Source: a bacterium (lineage in GTDB: Bacteria > Planctomycetota > B15-G4 > JADJEK01). Taken from it: a DNA stretch of 5,052 nucleotides. Positions within the stretch are counted from its first letter, which is position 1; each line of letters opens with the position of its first letter. The position numbers and the translations under genes are program-made. The stretch lies in assembly GCA_030428825.1 (NCBI GenBank), contig JAUIEL010000525.1:1-5052 (forward strand), given 5' to 3'. Under the pieces are notes generated by a model. That model ran no database searches. It was not told the origin of the DNA and worked only from the letters and a program-made list of their open reading frames with translations. Positions 1-5,052 of the stretch are shown here, piece by piece.

Positions 1-200
1 GCCGGGTCTTCCTGAACCCGCAGCTCCTCGGTCGCCTCGCCAAGGCCCGGCGGGTGGAGGAGATGGAGGGCGCGCACCTGCTCGACTGCATGCTCTGCGG
101 ATGCTGCTCGTACGTCTGCCCGTCGAACATCCCGCTCAGCCAGCTCTTCTCGGTCTCGAAGGCGGCCCTGCGGAAGCGGAAGGCGGTGGCGACCCCGTGA
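1..200 (+). CDS. rnfC: RnfC, electron transport complex subunit C (C-terminal fragment)
   Basis: The reading frame is open from base 3 and stops with TGA at 198-200; the 5' part lies outside the window. The visible 65 residues contain one [4Fe-4S] motif, CMLCGCCSYVCP, in CxxCxxCxxxCP spacing. It is followed by SNIPLSQLF, which matches the typical RnfC ending (CxxCGxCxYVCPSNIPLxQ). This is the second of the two ferredoxin-type clusters of RnfC. RnfC is the cytoplasmic subunit that holds the NADH/FMN site and passes electrons between NAD(H) and the rest of the complex. NqrA, its counterpart in Na+-NQR, lacks these clusters, so this region marks the operon as Rnf rather than NQR. The last residues are basic (KAALRKRK). 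The stop codon overlaps the GTG start of rnfD by four bases, indicating translational coupling. Identity is firm from the motif and the genes that follow. Confidence 0.93.
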   Translation, partial: RVFLNPQLLGRLAKARRVEEMEGAHLLDCMLCGCCSYVCPSNIPLSQLFSVSKAALRKRKAVATP

Positions 201-1201
201 ACGACCCCCGTCTCGTCGTCGACGCGTCGCCGCACCTGAAGGGCGCGGAGAGCACGCCGAGGATCATGTGGAGCGTGGTGCTGAGCCTCCTCCCGGTCGT
301 CGGCGCGGCCGCGTGGTGGTTCGGGCCGAGCGCGCTGCTGGTCGTCCTCGCGGCGACCCTCGGCGCGCTCCTCCCCGAGCGTCTCCTCTCGCGGCGCGGC
401 ACGCTCCGGGACGGCTCGGCCGCGATCACGGGGCTGCTCGTCGGCCTGACCCTCCCCCCCGGCCTGCCGCTCTGGATGGCGTTCGTCGGCGGCGCTTTCG
501 GGATCGTGGCCGGGAAGCTCGTCTTCGGCGGACTCGGCCAGAACGTCTTCAACCCGGCGCTCCTCGGACGCGCGTTCCTGCAGGCGGCGTTCCCGGTCCC
601 GATGACCACCTGGCCGGTCCGCGACGGCGCGTCGTGGTGGTCGCTCTGCGGGGACAACTTCGCGCTCCCGCTGATGAGCGCGTCGACCGCCGACGCGCTG
701 ACCGGCGCGACCCCGCTCGGCCGGATGAAGTTCGAGCGGGTCCCGACCGACCTCCCCGACCTCGCGTTCGGCGCGGTCGGCGGATCGGCCGGCGAGACGG
801 CGGGGGTGATCATCCTCCTCTGCGGCGTCTACCTCGCGCTCCGCGGCCACTTGAACTGGCGCATCCCGGTCGCGGTCCTCGGGACGACGGCGCTCCTGAC
901 GCTGCCGCTGCACCTGCTCGACCCCGCGCGCTACCCGAGCCCGCAGTTCATGCTGTTCGCGGGCGGACTGATGCTCGGCGCGTGGTTCATGGCGACCGAC
1001 ATGGTGACGTCGCCGGTCACGAACCTGGGGGCCTGGATCTTCGGCGCGGGGATCGGCGCCCTCGTCGTGGTCATCCGCCTGTGGGGAGGGCTCGCCGAGG
1101 GCGTGATGTACGCGATCCTCCTGATGAACGCGCTCGTCCCGTTCATCGATCGAGCGACGCAGCCGCGGGTGTTCGGGACGAGGGCGAGGGTGACGTCATG
1201 A
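197..1201 (+). CDS. rnfD: RnfD, membrane flavoprotein subunit of the Rnf complex
   Basis: RnfD is an integral membrane subunit that carries covalently bound FMN in the electron path of Rnf. I place the start at GTG 197, in a GTGA overlap with the rnfC stop. This gives 334 residues opening with VNDPRLVVDASPHLKGAEST, which matches the usual RnfD N-terminus (SPHxxxxxSTxxIM). An in-frame ATG at 101 would run deep into rnfC and is unlikely. Possible membrane segments lie near residues 24-43, 45-61, 75-110, 201-241, 250-266, 277-296 and 299-317. Conserved stretches are GQNVFNPALLGRAF (114-127), the flavinylation motif TGATPLG with the FMN-accepting Thr at 172 (codon 710-712), FMATDMVTSPVT (264-275), and a C-terminal WGGLAEGVMYAILLMN-type ending. 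In the family the usual text is ATDPVT, so Met269 replaces a common proline. The gene lies between rnfC and rnfG as in most rnf operons. NqrB is the NQR homologue, but it is excluded by the context. Confidence 0.96.
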   Translation: MNDPRLVVDASPHLKGAESTPRIMWSVVLSLLPVVGAAAWWFGPSALLVVLAATLGALLPERLLSRRGTLRDGSAAITGLLVGLTLPPGLPLWMAFVGGAFGIVAGKLVFGGLGQNVFNPALLGRAFLQAAFPVPMTTWPVRDGASWWSLCGDNFALPLMSASTADALTGATPLGRMKFERVPTDLPDLAFGAVGGSAGETAGVIILLCGVYLALRGHLNWRIPVAVLGTTALLTLPLHLLDPARYPSPQFMLFAGGLMLGAWFMATDMVTSPVTNLGAWIFGAGIGALVVVIRLWGGLAEGVMYAILLMNALVPFIDRATQPRVFGTRARVTS

Positions 1202-1902
1202 GCGACGACCGGACGTCCCAAGGGCCGCCGACGTTCCCGCCGCGCCCCGAGGTCTCGGCGACCCGGCTCGTCGCGACGCTCGGGCTCGCCGGCGCGTCGG
1301 CCGGGCTCGTCCTCGTCGTCGTGTTCCAGGCCACCCAGCCGGCGATCCGACGGAACAAGCAGGCGGCGCTCGACGCGGCGATCGCGGTCGTCCTGAACGA
1401 CCCCGCCCGCGTCGACACCCTCTACGTCCGCGACGGCGCGCTCTCGGCCGAGCCCCCGCCGGACGGGAAGGCACCGGACCGGGTCTGGAGCGGCTTCGAC
1501 GACGACGGCCGGCCGGTCGGCTTCGCGCTCGTCGCGGGCGAGCCGGGGTTCCAGGACGTCGTGCGGCTGATCTTCGGCTACGACCCGACGTCGCGGACCG
1601 TCCTCGGCATGAAGGTGCTCGAGAGCAAGGAGACGCCCGGGCTCGGCGACAAGATCGAGAAGGACGCGGCGTGGGTCGCGCTCTTCGAAGGGGCCGAGGC
1701 GCCGCTCGTGCCGGTGAAGGCGGGGGGCGGGACCGGCGACCCGCGCGAGGTCGACACGATCACCGGGGCGACGATCTCGTCGAAGGCGGTGATCCGGATC
1801 ATCAACCACGAGCTCGAGCGGATCGGCCCGCTCCTCGAGCGCCACCGACGCGGCGCCGGGACGGCGGACGCCGACGCGCCGGAGCGGGAGGAGACGCCGT
1901 GA
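1198..1902 (+). CDS. rnfG: RnfG, periplasmic FMN-binding subunit of the Rnf complex
   Basis: RnfG is a single-span membrane protein with an outward-facing FMN-binding domain that relays electrons within Rnf. The ATG at 1198 overlaps the rnfD stop (ATGA) and has GAGGG at 1186-1190, seven bases upstream, which supports this start over the longer open frame upstream. The product has 234 residues: a proline-rich cytoplasmic tail (1-22), one membrane helix (about 23-46), then the FMN-binding domain. Conserved marks are SKETPGLGDKI (143-153) and DTITGATISSKAV (186-198), in which Thr192 of T-G-A-T is the expected phosphoester-linked FMN site. After residue 210 the protein ends in a charged tail rich in Arg, Glu, Asp and Ala that is probably disordered. 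NqrC is the homologue in Na+-NQR. Its stop overlaps the rnfE start by four bases. Confidence 0.95.
   Translation: MSDDRTSQGPPTFPPRPEVSATRLVATLGLAGASAGLVLVVVFQATQPAIRRNKQAALDAAIAVVLNDPARVDTLYVRDGALSAEPPPDGKAPDRVWSGFDDDGRPVGFALVAGEPGFQDVVRLIFGYDPTSRTVLGMKVLESKETPGLGDKIEKDAAWVALFEGAEAPLVPVKAGGGTGDPREVDTITGATISSKAVIRIINHELERIGPLLERHRRGAGTADADAPEREETP
1886..1893 (+). promoter_or_regulatory. Ribosome binding site for rnfE
   Basis: GGGAGGAG lies five bases before the GTG at 1899, inside the last codons of rnfG. It is one of the two strongest Shine-Dalgarno matches in the window and decides the GTG start of rnfE, which otherwise has an open frame reaching back to 1671. Confidence 0.8.
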
Positions 1903-2519
1903 GGGAGACCACGCCGCGCGAGGACCTGGTCCGCGGGATCTGGCGGGAGAACCCGGTCCTGATCCAGATGCTCGGTCTCTGCCCGGCGCTGGCGGTGACG
2001 AACACGGTCGCCAACAGCCTCGCCATGGGGATCGCCACCTTCTTCGTCCTCTGCGGCTCGAGCGTGCTCGTCTCCCTCCTGAAGAAGGCGATCCCGCACG
2101 AGGTCCGGATCTCGACGTACATCCTGATCATCGCGACGTTCGTCACCGTCGCCGACATGACCCTCGAGGCGGTCGTCCCGACGATCCACAAGGCGCTCGG
2201 GGCGTTCATCGCGCTGATCGTCGTGAACTGCATGATCCTCGGGCGGCAGGAGGCGTTCGCCTCGAAGCGGCCGGTGTCGCGGGCGCTGATCGACGCGGTC
2301 GGGACCGGGCTCGGCTTCACGATCGCGCTCTTCCTGATGGGCGCGGTCCGCGAGATCCTCGGGAGCGGGACGTTCCTCGGCGCCTCGCTCTTCGGGCCGC
2401 GCTTCGAGCCGTGGGTCGTCTTCGTCCTGCCGGCCGGCGGATTCCTGACGCTCGGCTTCCTCCTGCTCGGGCTGAGCTGGTGGGAGCGACGGAAGCGCGA
2501 TCGTGCGGAGGCCGCGTGA
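1899..2519 (+). CDS. rnfE: RnfE, integral membrane subunit of the Rnf complex
   Basis: RnfE is a six-helix membrane subunit that pairs with RnfA as an inverted-topology homologue; together they form the ion-translocating core and hold an iron-sulfur cluster in the membrane. The start is GTG 1899, four bases overlapping rnfG and backed by a strong ribosome binding site, giving 206 residues. The N-terminal cytoplasmic stretch LVRGIWRENPVLIQMLGLCP is typical of RnfE and distinguishes it from RnfA, which begins directly with a helix. The two cluster cysteines are Cys28 in LGLCP and Cys111 in VVNCMILGRQEAFAS. Another family mark is GAVREILGSGTF (148-159). A third cysteine, Cys52, is outside the cluster motifs. 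The C-terminus is basic and acidic (WWERRKRDRAEAA) and short. NqrD is the NQR homologue. The stop overlaps the rnfA start by one base (TGATG). Confidence 0.96.
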   Translation: MRETTPREDLVRGIWRENPVLIQMLGLCPALAVTNTVANSLAMGIATFFVLCGSSVLVSLLKKAIPHEVRISTYILIIATFVTVADMTLEAVVPTIHKALGAFIALIVVNCMILGRQEAFASKRPVSRALIDAVGTGLGFTIALFLMGAVREILGSGTFLGASLFGPRFEPWVVFVLPAGGFLTLGFLLLGLSWWERRKRDRAEAA

Positions 2520-3094
2520 TGGAGAACCTGCTCTGGATCCTCCTCTCCGCGATGGTCGTGAACAACTTCACGCTCGCGCTCTTCCTCGGGCTCTGCCCGT
2601 TCATGGGGGTCTCGGCGCGGGTCGGGACGGCGCTCCGGATGGGGATGGCGAACGTCTTCGTCCTGACCATCACCTCCCTGTGCGCCTGGTTCCTGAACTC
2701 GTTCGTCCTCCCCCACGCGCCGTACCTCCGCCTGATCTCGTTCATCGTCGTGATCGCCTCGCTGGTGCAGATCGTCGAGATGGTGATCAAGAAGGTGTCG
2801 CCGACGCTGTTCCGACAGCTCGGGATCTTCCTGCCGCTGATCACCACGAACTGCGCGATCCTCGGCCTCGCGATCTTCCAGACCAACCGGGGCTACGACC
2901 TGCTCGAGGGGCTGTTCTTCGCGCTCGGCGCGGGGCTCGGCCTGACGCTCGCGCTCGTCCTCATGGCGTCGATCCGCGAGACGACCGAGCTCGCCGACGT
3001 CCCCGACCTGGCGAAGGGGACCGCGCTCGTCCTGATCGTCGCGGGGTCGCTGTCGCTCGCGTTCATGGGGTTCGCGGGCCTGCTGAGCACGTGA
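2519..3094 (+). CDS. rnfA: RnfA, integral membrane subunit of the Rnf complex
   Basis: RnfA is the partner of RnfE in the membrane core of Rnf. The ATG at 2519 shares one base with the rnfE stop, and GGAG at 2507-2510 lies eight bases upstream. The product has 191 residues, the usual family length, and about six membrane segments. It begins MENLLWILLSAMVVNNF, the normal RnfA opening with a helix and the VNNF motif. The expected iron-sulfur ligands are Cys26 in FLGLCPFMGVS (22-32) and Cys112 in LPLITTNCAILG (105-116). Further conserved text is IVVIASLVQIVEMVIKK and the closing SLAFMGFAGL. Cys55 (TSLCAW) is also common in the family. NqrE is the NQR homologue. In many operons rnfB follows rnfA, but here a small cysteine-rich gene begins 13 bases later. 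Identity is firm. Confidence 0.97.
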   Translation: MENLLWILLSAMVVNNFTLALFLGLCPFMGVSARVGTALRMGMANVFVLTITSLCAWFLNSFVLPHAPYLRLISFIVVIASLVQIVEMVIKKVSPTLFRQLGIFLPLITTNCAILGLAIFQTNRGYDLLEGLFFALGAGLGLTLALVLMASIRETTELADVPDLAKGTALVLIVAGSLSLAFMGFAGLLST

Positions 3095-3100
3095 GAGGAG
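3094..3100 (+). promoter_or_regulatory. Ribosome binding site for the small cysteine-rich gene
   Basis: AGAGGAG starts on the last base of the rnfA stop codon and sits seven bases before ATG 3108. It is a close match to the Shine-Dalgarno consensus at ideal spacing. It is the main non-protein evidence that the 57-codon frame behind it is a real gene. Confidence 0.8.
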
Positions 3101-3107
3101 CCACGCC

Positions 3108-3281
3108 ATGAACCCCCTCGTCGGCATGCTCGGAGCCGCGGCGCTGTTCGTCCTGTTCGCGGTCGCGTCCCGTCTCGGACGCGCCGGCGGCTGCGGCGGG
3201 TGCCACGAGCCCGAAGGCTCCGCGGACTGCGGAGCGTGCCCGATCGATCCGGAACTCCGGGAGTCGTCCGATGCCACGTAG
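3108..3281 (+). CDS. Small cysteine-rich single-span membrane protein, NqrM-like, possible Rnf maturation factor
   Basis: This 57-residue protein begins at ATG 3108, behind a strong ribosome binding site. Residues 4-20 (LVGMLGAAALFVLFAVA) form one membrane helix. They are followed by SRLGR, giving a positive cytoplasmic side, and then by GGCGGCHEPEGSADCGACP. The four cysteines, 29, 32, 41 and 44, form CxxC-x8-CxxC, fit to bind iron or an iron-sulfur cluster. The tail is acidic (DPELRESSDAT). The layout of a helix plus four cysteines recalls NqrM (DUF539), the small protein needed to mature Na+-NQR and encoded beside apbE in NQR operons. It also recalls the FeoB-associated cysteine-rich membrane proteins. 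Placement between rnfA and apbE favours a role in assembling the RnfA/RnfE cluster, which is inference. The spacing of its cysteines is not the NqrM pattern I know, so homology is unproven. Its end overlaps apbE by 11 bases. It is not RnfB, which is far longer with several clusters. Confidence 0.8.
   Translation: MNPLVGMLGAAALFVLFAVASRLGRAGGCGGCHEPEGSADCGACPIDPELRESSDAT
3259..3263 (+). promoter_or_regulatory. Ribosome binding site for apbE
   Basis: GGGAG lies seven bases before ATG 3271, within the 3' end of the small cysteine-rich gene. It supports the start that includes the full twin-arginine signal in ApbE. Confidence 0.6.
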
Positions 3282-4269
3282 CCTTCTTCACGACCGCGGA
3301 TTCAGCCGGCGCGAGGTCCTCGTCCTCGGCGCGGGCGCGTTCGTCGCGGCGGCGCTGCCGTTCGCGGGGCGACGACGCCGGCGGCTCCGGCGACGGACCG
3401 TCCCGATGATGGGGACCGTCGCCGACCTCTCGGTCGTCACGGACGACGACGGGCGGGCGAGCGTCGCGCTCGACGCCGCGGTCCGGGCGCTCCGGCTTGT
3501 CGAGACGAGCATGACCCGGTTCGACCCCCGGTCGGACGTCGGCCGTGCGAACCTCGGCGCCGCCGCGGGGCCGGTGGCGATCGGCCCGGAGACGCGGACG
3601 GTGATCGAGCACGCGCTGTCGTGGGCGACCTCGAGCGACGGCGCGTTCGACCCGTGCCTCGGACGCGCGGTCGCGCTGTGGGACGTCACGGAGCGCGACG
3701 CGCCGCCCCCGGACGGCTCGTGGGCGCGTCTCGCGGGGCGCCGCCTGTACGAACGCGTCGACGTCGGCCTCTCCTCCGATGGATTGCCGGTCGTCTCCTT
3801 CGCCGACCCGGACGTGCGGATCGACCTCGGCGGGATCGCGAAGGGGCACGGCGTCGACCGCGCGGTCCGGGCGCTGCGCGAGGCGGGGATCGAGGACGGC
3901 CTCGTCAACGTCGGCGGAGACCTCTACGCCCTCGGCCGCTCCGAGGACGGCGACCCGTGGCGCGTCGGCGTCCGCTCGCCGACCGACCCGGCCTCCCTGA
4001 TCGATACGATCGACGTCGAGGATGGCGCCGTCGCCACCTCCGGCGACTACGAACGCGCGTTCCTCCACGAGGGACGGACCTACCACCACCTCCTCGACCC
4101 CCGCACCGCGGCGCCGCGCGTGACCGATGTCCACAGCGTCACCGTGACCGGTGACTCCTGCCTGCACGCCGACGCCGCCGCGACGGCCCTGTTCGGCGCG
4201 ACGCCGGGCGAAGCGGCCCGGCTCCTGCGCGCCCGGCCGGACCGCCTCGCGTTGCGCACCACCGTGTGA
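3271..4269 (+). CDS. apbE: ApbE, FAD:protein FMN transferase with twin-arginine signal
   Basis: ApbE transfers FMN from FAD to the hydroxyl of a threonine in a [S/T]GAT-type motif, using Mg2+, on the outer side of the cytoplasmic membrane. Its likely targets are RnfD Thr172 and RnfG Thr192 in the same operon. The 332-residue length is normal. The N-terminus has a Tat-like signal, FSRREVLVLGAGAFVAAALP (11-30), with no lipobox cysteine, so it is exported folded or stays anchored rather than being a lipoprotein. Family motifs in order are MMGT (46-49), MTRFDPRSDV (81-90), SSDGAFDP (121-128), the FAD-binding DLGGIAKGHGVDRA (185-198), NVGGD (213-217), VATSGDYER (254-262), HLLDPRTAAP (273-282) and HADAAATALF (299-308), in which Asp301 and Thr305 match the metal-site positions. 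An unusual run of eight arginines in nine residues (34-42) follows the signal. The start is ATG 3271 with GGGAG seven bases upstream, overlapping the preceding gene by 11 bases. Confidence 0.96.
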   Translation: MPRSLLHDRGFSRREVLVLGAGAFVAAALPFAGRRRRRLRRRTVPMMGTVADLSVVTDDDGRASVALDAAVRALRLVETSMTRFDPRSDVGRANLGAAAGPVAIGPETRTVIEHALSWATSSDGAFDPCLGRAVALWDVTERDAPPPDGSWARLAGRRLYERVDVGLSSDGLPVVSFADPDVRIDLGGIAKGHGVDRAVRALREAGIEDGLVNVGGDLYALGRSEDGDPWRVGVRSPTDPASLIDTIDVEDGAVATSGDYERAFLHEGRTYHHLLDPRTAAPRVTDVHSVTVTGDSCLHADAAATALFGATPGEAARLLRARPDRLALRTTV

Positions 4270-4292
4270 TCTTGCCCTCCCGGAGCAGGACG

Positions 4293-5052
4293 ATGAGACC
4301 GACGACCCGACCCGCCCGACTCCTCGGGGCCCTGACCCTCCTCGCCCCGGCGACCCTCGACGGGGCCGCGGCGCAGGAGCTCGCGAAGATCGTGGCGAGC
4401 GACGGCGCGGAGGACGACGCCTTCGGCTGGTCGGTCGCGCTCTCCGGCGACCACCTGGCCGTCGGCGCGCTCGAGGACGACGACGGGGGGTTCAACGCCG
4501 GCGCCGTCTACGTGTTCGAGCGGAGCGGCTGCGGTCCCTTCGGCGAGGTCCGGAAGCTCGTCCCGGCCGGCCTCGGACCGGTCGACCGGTTCGGATACTC
4601 GGTCTCCGTGTCGGGGGACGCGCTGATCGCCGGGGCGTTCCTCGACGACGACAACGGCGGGGGCGCCGGCGCCGCCTACGTCTTCCAACGACAGGCGAAC
4701 GGCACGTGGGCCACGGTCGCCAAGCTGCTCGCGAGCGACGGGACCGCGGGCGACAACTTCGGCCTGTCGGTCTCGATCTCCGGCGACCGCGCCGTCGTCG
4801 GCGCCTGGGGGGACGGCAACGGCTCGGCGTACGTCTTCGAGCGCCAGGGTCCGGCGCACTGGGGAGAGGTGCAGAAGCTCGTCGCCGGAGACGGAGAGCC
4901 CGGGGACGACTTCGGCATCGGCGTCGCGATCTCCGGCGATCACGTCGTGGTCGGGGCGAGGGATGACGACGACCTGGGGCTGAACGCCGGCGCGGCGTAC
5001 GTCTTCGAGCGCCAGCCGAACGGCGTCTGGACCGAGGCGGCGAAGCTCCTCG
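4293..5052 (+). CDS. Secreted FG-GAP repeat protein (5' part, truncated by window end)
   Basis: The frame opens at ATG 4293, seven bases after GGAG (4282-4285), and stays open to the window end, giving 253 residues. Residues 1-27 look like a Sec signal peptide: arginines in the first nine residues, a hydrophobic core LLGALTLLAPATL, and a likely cut after AAA before QE. The rest is tandem repeats with the pattern KL-x-ASDG-x3-D-x-FG-x-SV-x-ISGD-x3-VGA-x2-DDD-x4-AGAAYVFERQ-x-NG-x-W, beginning at residues 32, 88, 144, 195 and 251. This is the FG-GAP type (FG-GAP_2-like), expected to fold as blades of a beta-propeller; the aspartate clusters may bind calcium. Such proteins sit outside the cell or on its surface, often in adhesion or with unknown role. 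The gene starts 23 bases after apbE with no terminator seen. Function is unknown, and nothing in the sequence ties it to Rnf. Confidence 0.9.
   Translation, partial: MRPTTRPARLLGALTLLAPATLDGAAAQELAKIVASDGAEDDAFGWSVALSGDHLAVGALEDDDGGFNAGAVYVFERSGCGPFGEVRKLVPAGLGPVDRFGYSVSVSGDALIAGAFLDDDNGGGAGAAYVFQRQANGTWATVAKLLASDGTAGDNFGLSVSISGDRAVVGAWGDGNGSAYVFERQGPAHWGEVQKLVAGDGEPGDDFGIGVAISGDHVVVGARDDDDLGLNAGAAYVFERQPNGVWTEAAKLL
4386..5052 (+). repeat. Tandem coding repeats, 168-base period (FG-GAP units)
   Basis: Four full units and the start of a fifth begin at about 4386, 4554, 4722, 4875 and 5043. The spacing is 168 bases (56 codons), except for the third unit, which is 153 bases (51 codons) because its DDD loop is five residues shorter. 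Identity at base level is partial, but a 23-base stretch is identical at 4825-4847 and 4993-5015, exactly 168 bases apart. The array continues past the window. Confidence 0.85.

Noticed and set aside
101..196. Upstream ATG at 101 as the start of rnfD
   Set aside because: It would overlap rnfC by 100 bases across its iron-sulfur motif. The GTG at 197 gives the usual RnfD N-terminus and a four-base overlap.
136..813. Open frame on the - strand opposite rnfD
   Set aside because: Biased Ser/Arg/Pro composition and no motif; rnfD on the other strand is certain.
931..1845. Open frame on the - strand opposite rnfD and rnfG
   Set aside because: Arg/Asp/Glu-rich sequence with no motif; a shadow of rnfG.
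1..3094. Na+-NQR operon (nqrA-F) instead of Rnf
   Set aside because: The first gene ends in the RnfC ferredoxin motif that NqrA lacks, and the gene order C-D-G-E-A is that of rnf.
1802..3277. Long open frame on the - strand (491 codons) opposite rnfE, rnfA and the small gene
   Set aside because: The translation is low-complexity, rich in Arg, Asp and Glu with no family motif, and lies opposite strongly conserved genes. It is a product of the high GC content.
3108..3281. Small cysteine-rich frame as a truncated rnfB
   Set aside because: RnfB has an N-terminal helix followed by a longer Fe-S domain with spaced cysteines (CGxCGxxxC) and ferredoxin motifs. The text here has CxxC-x8-CxxC and a proper stop, with no remnant downstream.
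2893..4167. Long open frame on the - strand (424 codons) opposite rnfA and apbE
   Set aside because: Same artefact: biased composition, no recognisable domain, antisense to a well-supported apbE.
4270..4292. Terminator between apbE and the FG-GAP gene
   Set aside because: The 23 bases show no stable inverted repeat and no T-run.
4080..4943. Open frame on the - strand with its own periodic pattern (for example GDRDxxAEVV)
   Set aside because: The periodicity is the reverse-strand reading of the FG-GAP repeats; there is no signal peptide or known fold.
4151..4966. Open frame on the + strand in another frame, crossing the apbE end and the FG-GAP gene
   Set aside because: Almost only Arg, Gly and Pro. 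The correct frame from 4293 gives a signal peptide and clean repeats and stays open to the window end.

Overview
This window is very GC-rich (about 70% by eye) and almost entirely coding on the + strand. It holds the 3' part of an Rnf electron-transport operon: the end of rnfC, then complete rnfD, rnfG, rnfE and rnfA. These are followed by a very small cysteine-rich membrane protein gene, an apbE flavin transferase gene, and the 5' part of a gene for a secreted FG-GAP repeat protein that runs off the right edge. The strong G/C bias at third codon positions, a Tat-type ApbE and a secreted FG-GAP repeat protein suggest a Gram-negative-type environmental bacterium. Planctomycetota is my first guess and Myxococcota or another high-GC lineage is possible. 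There is no rRNA or marker gene to settle this.

Layout: 1-200 rnfC C-terminus; 197-1201 rnfD; 1198-1902 rnfG; 1899-2519 rnfE; 2519-3094 rnfA; 3108-3281 small CxxC/CxxC membrane protein; 3271-4269 apbE; 4293-5052 FG-GAP protein (partial). Consecutive genes overlap by 4, 4, 4 and 1 bases. After rnfA there is a 13-base gap, then an 11-base overlap, then a 23-base gap. The first seven genes therefore look like one translationally coupled transcription unit. No gene-free stretch longer than 25 bases exists, and I see no promoter, terminator, RNA gene, mobile element or CRISPR array.

How the genes work together: Rnf couples electron transfer between ferredoxin and NAD(H) to ion movement across the cytoplasmic membrane. 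RnfD and RnfG each carry a T-G-A-T motif, whose last threonine receives covalent FMN. The operon's own exported ApbE is the enzyme that makes this bond. RnfA and RnfE each keep the two cysteines expected to hold the shared intramembrane iron-sulfur cluster. The 57-residue protein between rnfA and apbE has one membrane helix and two CxxC motifs. It resembles in layout the NqrM maturation factor of the related Na+-NQR complex and may help insert that cluster (inference). rnfB is not in the window. The slot after rnfA, where it often lies, is taken by the small gene and apbE, so rnfB must be upstream of rnfC, elsewhere, or absent.

Most of the window is a recognisable, conserved system. The part most worth a second look is the cassette after rnfA.
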